Origin: Cyanoderma ruficeps
Taxonomy: Eukaryota; Chordata; Aves; Passeriformes; Timaliidae
Assembly (NCBI GenBank): GCA_008694505.1
Contig: VZDJ01000100.1
Location: 62,001-126,000, forward strand
Length of the DNA: 64,000 nucleotides
Direction: 5' to 3'
Below, in pieces: positions 1-11,364 of the stretch (the first letter of the stretch is position 1; each line of letters opens with the position of its first letter). The notes under the pieces were generated by a model. It did not search any database. It saw nothing but the letters and a program-made list of their open reading frames with translations, and was not told the DNA's origin. The position numbers were made by a program, and so were the translations under genes.

Positions 1-3000
1 GCCCACCTTCCCACACTCCCCACCTTGCTCAGTGTAATGTGAGTGCCCATGTGCCCACACAGCCACCCGGCATGTTTCTTTCTCTGTTTCCTCTCAGATA
101 GACTTGCTAGGTTTATCCTGTGACCAGCCAGACACTCATGCTGGCATAAGTGTGCATGAAGAACGACGAGGAGAAAAATGTACACCTTTCCATTCAGATC
201 TCTAGTGTCAGTGAAAAAGAGACCAGTAAAAATGTAAATGCTGGGGGGAAAAAACTGCTTTTCTGGGCATGTACTGGTATCTGCAGAGGTTGGCCTTGGT
301 CACGAGTTGCTGTCTTGATGTGGGCCAGCCCTGTGATGAGTACAGTCATAATGTACTGGAAGGGCATATGGCAATATATGCAAGTATTGCCAGCTAAAAA
401 TAACTTTTCATGGCAGCTTCACTTTTTTCTGTCACCCTTCCTTTTTCTGAACTGCCACTCTTCCTTTCCCATTGCTCTGCTGCTGCAGCGTTCATCTCAC
501 CCATGCCACCGTGTGCTGTGAAACAGCCTGCCAGGCTGCTCCTTGGGCTGTGCTCACTGCCAGCACAACACTCACAAGGCTTCGCTGATCTGGAAAATCT
601 CTGTGTACTCAATTCTTTGTTTCACTGTTATGGCCAAGTTGGAAAAGATGTGAAGAGATCAGTGTAGTCTGGAGGAATACACTGAATTATAGTTTGGTTG
701 CCTAATTCAGCTCATGAGTCTGATTGCTTTTGTGCTTGTAAAAACTAACTGCCTTCTCAGTTCCTTTTGGTTTTGTCTGGTGCAAGTAGGTCTCTCATGT
801 TGCATAAGAAAATCACATGGAACTCCATAAAGTTATTCTATGAGGTCACATGTAAGTGTCATCTCCTTTTTGAAACAGCTTAGACTGAACATACAAGGTA
901 AGTGAAATACGACATGTGAGAGATCCCTAATATTCATTTGCTTCTTTCATAGAAGAAAAAAGCAAACATTTGTAAGGTGTAAACACATATTCAAACGCAG
1001 TCATTTCATCACTGATTTGAAAGTTTGGTAACTTCTGATGGCTTCTGACAGCATGATGGCTTCACTCATGACATTGGGCTCATAACAGGTAATTCAAATC
1101 ACTAAGCCTGTAGTTGCAGCCTGTGATTGCAACTCTGATGACTTGGAGCACATTACAGAGTCCTTCATATTACTTTCAAAATGCTTAACTAAAGTCAGAT
1201 TCAAAAATCAAAACCTGTGCACTGTATAGAGACAAGTGTAGTTGGTTTTATAGTCTTGATATGCTTGTGAATGTTTTGTAATTGTAAAATGCAGTTGAAG
1301 TTGCAAAGAGGAGGTGTAAAACAAAATATGTCAACTTCACTGATGAAGATTAAAATAGGTTGATAAGAGATAGCCTTTGAAGTAGTAAAATACTATAGCT
1401 AAGGGTCAATATGTCCTCCAGAGCTTTATAGCTTTAGAACTAAACCATAAAACTTCTGTTTCCAGGATTATCCAGTGGAGACTCCTGTACATTACCTGTC
1501 TCTTGGAAGCTGACAAGCATGTCAGCAGAGAATTCACTTTTATCAGCTTATGCTGCTGATGTAGATGTGGCTTGTTACAGGGAGAGAAAAAGGTGCACTA
1601 TTCAGAATACTGACAGAAATCTTTGAGGTTTTAAGTCCTCTAGAAGTCAATGTTCCAATCAGCAGTACCTTTACAGGGCATTTTGAGATGTCAGAACCAA
1701 CCCCCTTTTCCACTCAAAAGCTTTGCATTCAGCAAGTCATTTCAAAGCCATAAGAAAATTATAACCTGAGTGTGAAGTTTCACAGACCTCTGGTTGGAAA
1801 GCTGGTCAAAGACCATAATTACAGTATTTTTTAGTGTTTGCTGCTCCATTGTCAGTAATGGCATGCCCTACCCTAGGTGGTCAAAGAAGACAGGTTCCAC
1901 TTGTCTAGAAACTTGCCTGTTCCTTAACTCCCACAGTAAGTGTAGCTGAATTACTTCAGCACTTAATGAACAGTGAAGTAAAAAGCTTTAAGGGCGAATG
2001 AAAGAAGCATAAACTGTACCTGTCTTGCAAGGTAACATTCAGCTTGTGCTCTTTTTCTTCTGTCAGAAGGGTATATGCAACTAAAGAGATGATTTATTGG
2101 TGGGAAGAATTCACTTCTGAAAAGCAGAAGTGCCTGTCTCTTTAAATCCAGGATTGTTTGGTCATTTGGAAAATATGACAATGCAAAGGGGATATGTCAG
2201 GCAACTTTACTTATGTCCATGTGTTTAGCAATATCTTGCCATTTCGCAGGTTGGGGAATTTCACAGACTGGATGCACAATATATTCTATAGGATTTGGTT
2301 TTTCTGGTTCTGCAAATACCATCTTCCAGACAAGACTACAGCAAACGGAATAAAAGCCTCAGAGAACAACAATAGCACAGGAAATTCAGCTGAGCCTTCT
2401 TGCAAAGAACAAGAAAGTAGCAAAACTATTCTATAAAATGTGAGCATTTCAATTTTCCTCTCTAGACTGTTTAGGAAAATGATTGAAATATGTGAAAGCA
2501 TACAGTAACTCAGAAAAACTCTCCTCTTCCAAAGCAGCATTAATGCAGATCTACTGTCCTGGATTTATACATCAAACACTAAACTAATACTAAATAGTGT
2601 ATCTGAATATCTGCCATGCTACTCTAGGGCTAGGCTGTAGTTGGATACATATCACAGTAAAATATGACAGGGGGAATTACAGAAATAAAAGTTCATCCTG
2701 TAGTAGTAGTAAGAGAGAAGACAATACTATATGACATGGAGAGAAAGCTGCATTAATGAGACACATATTTCCAGTAGAAAGAAGTTTGAACAAAAACACT
2801 GCCTTAGACAGAAAAATGTACAGCACAGGAGATACTTTTTGCCTCTGTGCTAGCAAGGGTGCAGTAAGTGGATTGATTCAAGGTGCTTCCTGGTGCTGGA
2901 CAGGACCTTTCTTGGATGCTTCTAACTCACAGGGCAGATCAGTTCTCTTGCTTTGCATCTAACAGTGTAGATATCCCAAATCTATTATCTATTACTATTA

Positions 3001-4389
3001 CTATTATCCTTGTCATACACTCCGTGACATATTGCATCTATCACAGCCATACTGATAGTTTATATTTATTTTAATGGTTAAGCCTGAATTGTTAAATGGA
3101 TGCACATAAACAACTAGGATAATTTTTAGACAAAATGCTAGCAATGGTGCAAAACATATTAAAATCCTGTTTAGTTACCTATTCATCTTGGGTTCTGGGG
3201 TTCTGCTTTTGCTTTGGTTCTCATCATTGTGCTTACTCTTGCATATGTTAATCCTTCATAATGCCCGCAATATCCTTAATCAGACATTTAAACAAGTTAA
3301 AATTGAAGTTCATGGATTTGTATCCCCAACAAAGAGTTGTTTACATAATAGAAAGTACTGTCAGGCAAAACACACTCTTTCTTTCAGTAGCTGGCAAATC
3401 AGAGGAAATAAAAATAAGCCACCTTATTAATTTATTAGGAATCTTATTATTTTGCTAAGCAGACAGTTTTTAATGCCCTGATTTTAATGCTTTTCCAGAC
3501 CCTGATCAAATTTCTTTCCTTAGATTGGACTGATTTCTTTTTTCTCCAAGAAATTTTACATTCTAGCAAAAGTTTTGAACAGTGCTAAATAACCTGAATG
3601 TGTAGTTCCATGAGTGGCCTTGCAGAGTAAATTGTTGTGGTAGTGTCGATATATTTGTGTTACTTTACCATCTGCTTGATAGATAATGTAGGCAAGATCA
3701 ATGCCTAACATAATTATGTCAGTAGAAACCTTGACATAGTGTAGCTATAATGGCAATGTACTTCCTAGGGCAATGTTCTTCCTAGGGCAAGGACGTGGCA
3801 TCTGTTATCTTTCATCTGCAACCTTAACATGACTTCACCCAGTTTACAAAATCCCTCTCACCTTGCAACAAGTCACAACAGGGATTTTCTTAGAAGAATG
3901 ATGGATTGATTTCTGCCTGATACTGTAAGGACAGCCAGCTGTGCAGGGACTAAATGGCGTGAGGGGTTGTACTTACATATCTAAATAGAGCTGTCCTTAT
4001 GTGGACACCAAATGTAGTAGTGATTTTAGTGTAGATGATTTTAGTCATGAGGCTAAATAGGAGGGATGGGGAAGAGAAAAGAAGGGTGTATTATATAGTC
4101 CTGTAGATGCCAGGCCAGCAAAATCATTAAAAATATCATAAGGACAAAGGAGGCAGGGAATATGTCACCATTATAAGGTAGTTCACTACTTAAGGAACAC
4201 CCTGGATGTGTGCTTGCATTTTATAGCATTGTCTGGTAAGACAGGGCATGGTCAGTCGTGGTGTTGGACAGACACTTCAGGAATGAGCCTGTTCTCTGGA
4301 GAATCAGAGCCAGCTTTGATATCAGTGGGAGCAGTGAATCCCAAAGGACCTGCTGGCATCATTTTCTTTCCAAGACTAAGACCTGATAG
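1..4389. other. Intergenic, AT-rich, no recognised gene
   Basis: Short frames only. The region 2250-2436 has an acceptor-like AG and a 62-codon open tail (see findings). A 17-bp imperfect tandem duplication lies at 3754-3787. From mammalian synteny I would expect DTWD2 further left, but I see no exon of it here. Confidence 0.6.
3754..3787. repeat. 17-bp tandem duplication, one mismatch
   Basis: CAATGTACTTCCTAGGG is followed at once by CAATGTTCTTCCTAGGG. Confidence 0.85.
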
Positions 4390-4446
4390 TTAGGTCATGG
4401 GTTGGACTTGATGATCTCCAAATTTTTCTCCAACCTGATGATTCTT
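4390..4446 (+). mobile_element. CR1 LINE 3' tail fragment
   Basis: The sequence GGGTTGGACTTGATGATCTC (4399 onward) followed by CCAACCTGATGATTCTTTGA closely matches the usual 3' end of avian CR1 elements. It is a strongly 5'-truncated copy. The sequence back to about 4190 may belong to it but is too diverged for me to say. Confidence 0.8.
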
Positions 4447-4477
4447 TGACTTTTGGGATGAAAAGTAATGAAATTTG

Positions 4478-4526
4478 TGGAGGTTGGACTGGAAGATCTC
4501 TGAAGGTCTATTACAACCCTAATTGT
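4478..4526 (+). mobile_element. Second CR1 LINE 3' tail fragment
   Basis: GGAGGTTGGACTGGAAGATC then TCTGAAGGTC and CAACCCTAATTGTGTGAATT again resembles a CR1 3' end, about 35 bp after the first tail and in the same orientation. Confidence 0.75.
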
Positions 4527-6559
4527 GTGAATTAGAAGGCTTGAAACTTAAAATGCTGCAAAATTGTGGGGAAAAAGTTTTTAACAAGCTGGATCCAAGG
4601 AGAAAGGAGACTCATAGAAGCTATCAATTTCCTTGAATATTGTTGGAATTTTTAACAAACTGAGATGAGAATGCAATCATGAGATTTTATAGACAGTAAG
4701 TAGGACATAAGGATAACTACCTTCCTAGGAAAATTTCTTTTGAAAAAAATGCAGATTTCACACCAGACCACAGCAAGAAGGAGAATTTTAAATTCTTTTA
4801 AAACTGAATTTAAAATAATTATTCAAGCACACTGCACTGTATTCATATTTATATTATACATGCTGGATATTATACTGTAATTGAAATCAAGAATTCAGTG
4901 TGGAAAAGACTGGTAAAGGATAGAGACCAACAGGTATTAAGCTTTCTGGATGTCTTAGCTGAAATAAAGAAATTGGCTAGAAATAAAATGTTAGAGAGAA
5001 AAGATACAACAACTAAAATAATACACTGTGTTGCTTGGGCATAATCAAATACATGAGATTCCTTTTGAGATATTCTTCATGACAGAAGCAAATTAGAAAT
5101 TCACAGTATCCTTTGGAAAGATGGAATAAGTGGGTATACCTTCCAAATTACAGTCACTGGGTCTTTTTCCCCCACTGGATTCAATAATAGGATACAAACT
5201 TGGAAATAAAAATTGATGAGGCATCTGATAACATGAATTCTTTTTAAAGTATTTCACAATTGTATTTGAAAATTATAGGATTACTTACACCCAAGTAATT
5301 TCCCTAGATTGTCCAGTCTCATCAAGAATGAGGAATAAATTTGCAGCAAAAGATAAGACATTGCAGAAACTCTTTAAGTCCATCCCAGTAAGCAGCGAGG
5401 AAAGTACACACTGAGCTTCTTATTACCAGCTCAATTCAGAGATACATATCACTGATCACTTACTACTCAAGGTACGAAAATTATGTCAGTGCAAGTATTA
5501 CAGCAGCCTTCATAAAAATATGTGGAGGTCACATGGTATAACCAATTGTAAAAGGGAGAAGAAAAATACATGAAGTATGAAACCTGTAAAAATTAGTAAA
5601 GTGGACAAATGCAGTTCTGGACATATGGAAGCCAAACCCTGAAGTGTGTACATTCCAGCAAAGATGACGTTATGATATTGTGTCATTAGGATGAAATCAC
5701 ATTAGCAGAAACTCTAATATTGAATCATGTCACAGCATACCGTAAAATCTGCATTTGTCATAGATGAAATATTATAATAGATGTGTCTAATAACAGCTCA
5801 TCGTAGTTGGTCAGGATATTAAAAAAAAGTGGAGGTTTGAAGAGTTAATTGAGAAACATACATTCCCAGATGCTATCCACTATACTGTTTACTGGGAAGT
5901 GCAGTAATAAAAGAGCAAACAGGTTTTCCTTTTAGTTTAGTCTTTGACAAAGGATCACAGCTTGGCTATGCTGAACTGTGCCTTAAAATAAAGACCATTC
6001 CCAGCAGAGCTGTTAATTAACATCAAACAGTAGCCAGAAAGATTACTTTTAAAAAGACAGCAAAAAAACCATAATTGAGCCACATTAATTCAAAACATTG
6101 AGATGAAATTTAATTACACAATATCACAGCATGTGATATTGTGATATTGTTACAGAGGAATTACTCATATCCCTGTGAAACAGAGCTTTTAAATTACAGT
6201 CTTTCAGGAAAAAACTGCCATATCTTCATTATCCGTCATGGGCAATATGAAGGAAGAACATGCAACAGCAAAGTTAACAGTAAGTGCAACAAGGGTAGAA
6301 ATTTGTTACTACCAGCTCTCACATGGAAAAAGAAGTCAGTAACTGCAGTGAGCAGAAGGGATTAAGAAGTGCCTCTTAGGGATCTGTTCCATCAAACACA
6401 CTCTTGGAAGGGTTTTTCAGCACTCTTAAGTTGGTTAATATTGAAAATGCTTGCCAGATTTGTAATATAAAAATTGTAATATAAAAATGCAAAGTTAAAT
6501 ATTTTTCTTTTCATGTCAAGGATAGGTCACCATTGTTAGGAGTGAACACCAACTAGGTT
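4527..6559. other. Intergenic, AT-rich, no recognised gene
   Basis: No repeat recognised apart from a small palindrome (10-bp arms 6119-6128 and 6132-6141). A 72-nt exon-like stretch at 6208-6279 encodes a histidine-phosphatase-like IIRHGQY (see findings). Confidence 0.6.
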
Positions 6560-6990
6560 CAAAGGACCATGGTGCCACGGGATCCAGATGAGGAGAGAGC
6601 TCAGGAGGTGTTTAGTGCCAGACATTGCTCTGAGCAGTGTCAGGCATGGGGCAGACCAGCCTGCTCAGGGGGAACAGATCCTGCAATGCTCACCTGTCCT
6701 CCTAAGGAAAGGTTTCCAGATGGCCAGTCCCAGCCTCTCCTGCCTCTCACCTGCCTACCCACTTTGCCCCACTGAGAAGATCCCTGCTTCTGACAGTCCC
6801 TCATGGGCACTGGAAGTTGGTCTTAGGTGCTCCCAAGGGCCCTCCTTGCCCAGGCTGAAGCAGCCCTGGAGCACAAGCCATGGCAGGCAGCACCGGGAGC
6901 CCGCGGCCTATCCTCCCTGGGCTCTCATGTCCAGAGAGTCTCTCCCATCTGCGGTCAAGTGCACAGTCCCATTTGAACTGTGAGTTCCGC
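6560..6990. other. Isolated GC-rich block, unidentified
   Basis: About 430 bp clearly richer in G+C than both flanks, CpG-poor for most of its length. It has open frames of 68 and 131 codons on the + strand, neither matching a family I know. It may be an old transposable element. Confidence 0.5.
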
Positions 6991-7135
6991 TATGGGCTTC
7001 CTCAAGAAACTTGAACGATCCCCATATTTCTCTTGTAAAGATTGAAAATTCAGTGGGGAAAAATAATAAAGTCCAATGTATAAAATAATATAGAAAGCCT
7101 TATTTTTGTAATAGTATAAATTCTGTGCATATATA

Positions 7136-7175
7136 GACTTCTGTCATGGTTTAACTGCTGAAACCAGCATGACTT
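7136..7175 (-). mobile_element. Possible LTR scar: both ends of an avian ERV LTR joined
   Basis: On the - strand, TGCTGGTTTCAGC is followed directly by AGTTAAACCATGACA. These resemble the first and last bases of the avian LTR family seen at 43440-44078. The pentamer gactt stands on both sides (7136-7140 and 7171-7175), with one extra base at each junction. It could be an LTR reduced by internal deletion; chance is not excluded. Confidence 0.4.
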
Positions 7176-10100
7176 GTATTTGAAGATTTCAAAGTACCTT
7201 GCTGAACAGGCCTAAAATAATCACAGCCTATCATTTCCCATACAAGTATGATCTGAAGCACGGAGGAATTTGAAGTCCCATGTTGCAACACTGCAGACTA
7301 TATAAGAACTTCTGTGAGATAATACAAAAAGATGGCTCAGTGATCTGCCTACTGAGAATGGTAAAAAAATCAGCATTCACTTCAGTGAAGAGTGGGAAAT
7401 AGGCTGGAAGGAATTAATCTCATGCAGGTTCAGGCCAGCTAAGGTGACATCCTCATGAAAAGAAAAACCAAAACAACAAAATCAGCAGCACTGTGTCTAT
7501 TCAATGCTGAAAGAAAAGCCACCTAGCAGCCAAAAAACATAAATACTGCAATTAATATGGGTTTTGGCTGCACTATATTACACAAAGTTGCACATTTCAG
7601 AATTTTCTGTAGCTTGAGCTGCATCTGACACTGATTTTTCTGCTGTGTATCTGTTTGATCATGTGGAGCAGGGGTCTGTATTATGGTGGTGCCACCCAAA
7701 ACTATGAAGCAGAGAAAAAGTAGCAGTGTGTGTCAATTTCATGTGTCCTTCTCAAATGTAAGATTATGAAAACAGCCTCTATGTGAAGAAGTGTGTGCTG
7801 ATATGAACAAAGGTGATGAATCTATAGGAAGCTTGTAAAGGTTTATCCTCAGATTACCTTGATTTGCACACAGCTTGTTAACTGCAGCACAATAGAAATT
7901 TTGTTGCGTGATGCGTGCACTGCAAAATCAGAGAAGTGTATGGATGAGCAATGACATTACTGCGGACATGAATTTATACAACCTTCAGGTGCTCAGCATG
8001 TGCATTGGACTCCTTTATGTAGAGGTAAGGAAGTGTTAAAAGGCATCTTTTAATGGAGAGCAGCTAACTGTAAAATAATCTGGTTCGTAACAACCTACCA
8101 GACCACCAGATTTCTCCTGTGTCCATGGCACATTTGTAAAGAGATTGAAGGAAGCAGCAATGGAAGCTGCACATGAGCCTGAACAGACATGACAGGCAGG
8201 TTATGTAGCTGCCTGCTGCTGCAGTGGCACCTATCAAAAAAGCACTAGAAGGTAGATTTGTAAAAATTTAGATCCTAATAAGGGCACTGTGAATAAATTT
8301 AGTGTCCCAAGCATCTTAGGTCAAGGGCTCATATATTAACAGTGGTAATGAATGAGAAGGAACATACTTCCATCTCTGCTTGGTTAATTTAGTCCTGTCT
8401 GCTCTGTCTTGGGAGAGGGTCTTAGGGGGGCTTTTGCCAAATATTTGCAATGAACAGGCAACCAAATAACATCCTCAGAGGGCACTAGTGAGCTTCTCAA
8501 AACACTCCACTGGCAAGTGCCCAGATATATTGAGGGATAAAATGTTCCGCTAATATTTATGTACTTCTGTATCCATCAGTTTCACACACCAAATCAGACA
8601 TCACTTTTCTGATTTACATAAAAGATGATCATGTTCTTATTTTTTGTATGCTTAGAATCTATAAAAGGGTTTGGAAAATTTCCAAATCCATCTCCCAGTT
8701 CTTGTCATCAGTGAATAAAATGCACACTTGGCTAAAATTAGATCACTTGTCTTAGGAATGAATGAATCTATTTGTAGTTATTTTTCTTTTTAGATTTCTC
8801 CAAATATGATAAAACTGACAGCTGATACATTTAGTTAATGATTTGCATTATGCTTTACTTGGCATTCTCTTTCCTGTGGTTGGACTAGTGGGCAATATAA
8901 AATTGTGCAGCAAATCTACTCATTTGTCCTTTTTTTATGAAACTTTAAATTTCTTCAAATGCAATTATTGTATTTAGTACAATATTATGCAAAGTGGCCT
9001 TATAACAATTACCATTTCCCAAATTTAAAACGCTTTTATGGTCCTTGTGAAATGTAACTTCATAAAAAAAATGCTCTGATAGCATTGAAGTTGGAGGACC
9101 ATAAATTAAAATTCAGAACTAAAACAAGTTTAGAATTAACACGGAAGTCACGGATAATTAAAAGCGAACAATTCATTTGTTGGGGTTTTTTTCCCTGAGA
9201 AACATTCATATCCTTTGTTAAAGAGTTCTTAGGGATTTTAATGCTTTAAGTTTGTGGCCTGCTTTTCCTTACATTTTTATAAGTTATTGAAGATGACAGT
9301 TTTAAAACTGCACAAGCAGTACAGAAACAAAGACATAACACTCACTGGAACTTTACTCAGAACAGTTATTTTTATTTATATGTACATCAATCATTCAATA
9401 GAAAATTACCTTTGCCACAGTACATTTTATCTATGATAAAACCCAAAAGGTTGATTTTAACAGTTTTCATATTTTGTTTTGTATTTTCTGTTGCTTACTA
9501 TATAGCACATTAAAATAATTAAATACTGCTTTGTGAAATAGTCACAAGGTGTTAATGCAAAAATTGTAGTGCTGAATCTTGGCCAAAAATACATTTTATG
9601 TTATATAGTATTTCTTGTGTAATATGAAAGTACTGTGAATTCTTAGAACCCAAAGGTTCATGTGTTGTTATTTGAATCATCTAGTGATGACATAATTAAA
9701 CATTCATATCTCTTCATATTTCAAATAATCATTGCTGATGGCTATGCATGCTGAAAACATGCCAAATGGCATGCACTGGTGGTGATTCATGGTCTTTTTC
9801 TCTTATACAAAAAACCACACAGATGGATGCACACATTTGGAAACAGAGACTTGCAATGAGGTAGAAAGGACTGGTCAATGTTTATGTGGACCTCAAGAGC
9901 AGGAAGCAATTTCCTAGCTTGAACTGCCAGTTTTAGGCTTTCTAGTGCTGACTATTTAGTTATCTGTTTAATTATTTTCCTCTCTGGACTAGTATATTTC
10001 AACACAGGATCTAATTATAGATCACACAGGATTGCTATCAATTTTATTTCTCTCTCTTCCTGTGGCAAGACTGGGGCTTTCTATTTTTATTTAGAAAGAA

Positions 10101-11347
10101 GATAGAATAAGATGGAAATGCAAACCAGAATACATACCATGGTTCTATTTTACCATGTGACTGTATTTGCTACGTTTTTTCTTCGCAAAGTCCTCCAGAA
10201 AAGATAGAGATAATATACTTGATATTAAGTACAAGCAACAATTCCTTGTAGATGTTAGATTAATTAGAGCACTACTGTTTATTTAGCAGAGCTACTGAGT
10301 CACAGTGGTCTTTTCTGTGGAAATTCTGTAGTTAACATAAAAATAAGATACTGGAATTGCAGCAGATAAATTTATTTCTCTTCTTCAAAAATGTGTTTAA
10401 GGACAGTGTCTTTACAACACAGCTGACAGTCTACTCCAAGGTGTTACAATTTTTTACATGCAAGCTGCCTATATTTACAGAAGAAAGACTTGCACAGGTG
10501 TTTTTCATTTGCCGTGTTGGTATTTTAATATCTGTATGGTTCAAGCAGATTTTGTAATTTTAAATCACTGCTGGAAACTTGTCAGAATAAACTGTTTATG
10601 AAGCCATAAACTGATTCGCAGAAGAAAGACTGAAACAGGCTTGTCTGGAGTCTCTATTTACAAAATGATTTGGTGTATCAAAGCAGAGGACATCAGCTTC
10701 TTGATGACTGTTATGTCATTTCTCTAATATTTCCTATTACATTTGGTTCCTTCTCAGGTGTATACTTCCGATACAACTGGATCCCTTCTGTTCACACATG
10801 CAGGGGAAAAAAATCCTACTACTTGTTCCATTGGGTTAGAAAAACACTGTGGAAAAAAACGCACCTTCTAGGTTTTATATACTCCCTGCCTCACAGTATT
10901 TCCCCATTGCTTAATCAAGTCCTCCAGGGCTACTGCAATACAAGTAATAAACAATAATAACCAAGGCCTTCTAGTAGTCTGGGGTGTTGGGCATCCTTAA
11001 CTTTCACTAGAAACTCAATGAATGTGACAGGATTAAGGCCTAAAGCTTTAAAAAAGCTCCTGGCACCATTCAGTTGTTCAGACAGGGATTAAAACTACTG
11101 CAGGCAGTACCAAAGTGGTAAATATCGACTCAGCAGTAAATAAAATCAGTCCATTGAGGTGGAGTGTACAATATGTGGTGGAAGAAGAATCACGAGAAAG
11201 CAATATCGCTCTTAGGCAGATTAAACAGTGTACACCACAAATTCACATGCTGTTTGAGGAAAGTCTTCAGGAAAGTCATAGTGTTCATAAAACACAGTGA
11301 CACTTTACACTCTTAAAAATCTTAAAGCAAAGAAAATTGTGTGTTCC
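7176..11347. other. Intergenic, AT-rich, no recognised feature
   Basis: No frame above 95 codons. No CR1 tail, LTR end or RNA gene recognised on either strand. Strongly AT-rich stretches (for example 8780-9250) might be conserved noncoding sequence, which cannot be judged without alignment. Confidence 0.6.
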
Positions 11348-11364
11348 TTTTTTTTTTTTTTTTT
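11348..11364. repeat. Poly(T) run, 17 nt
   Basis: Uninterrupted T17. It could be the poly(A) of a - strand retroposed sequence or a simple slippage tract. No target duplication recognised. Confidence 0.8.
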
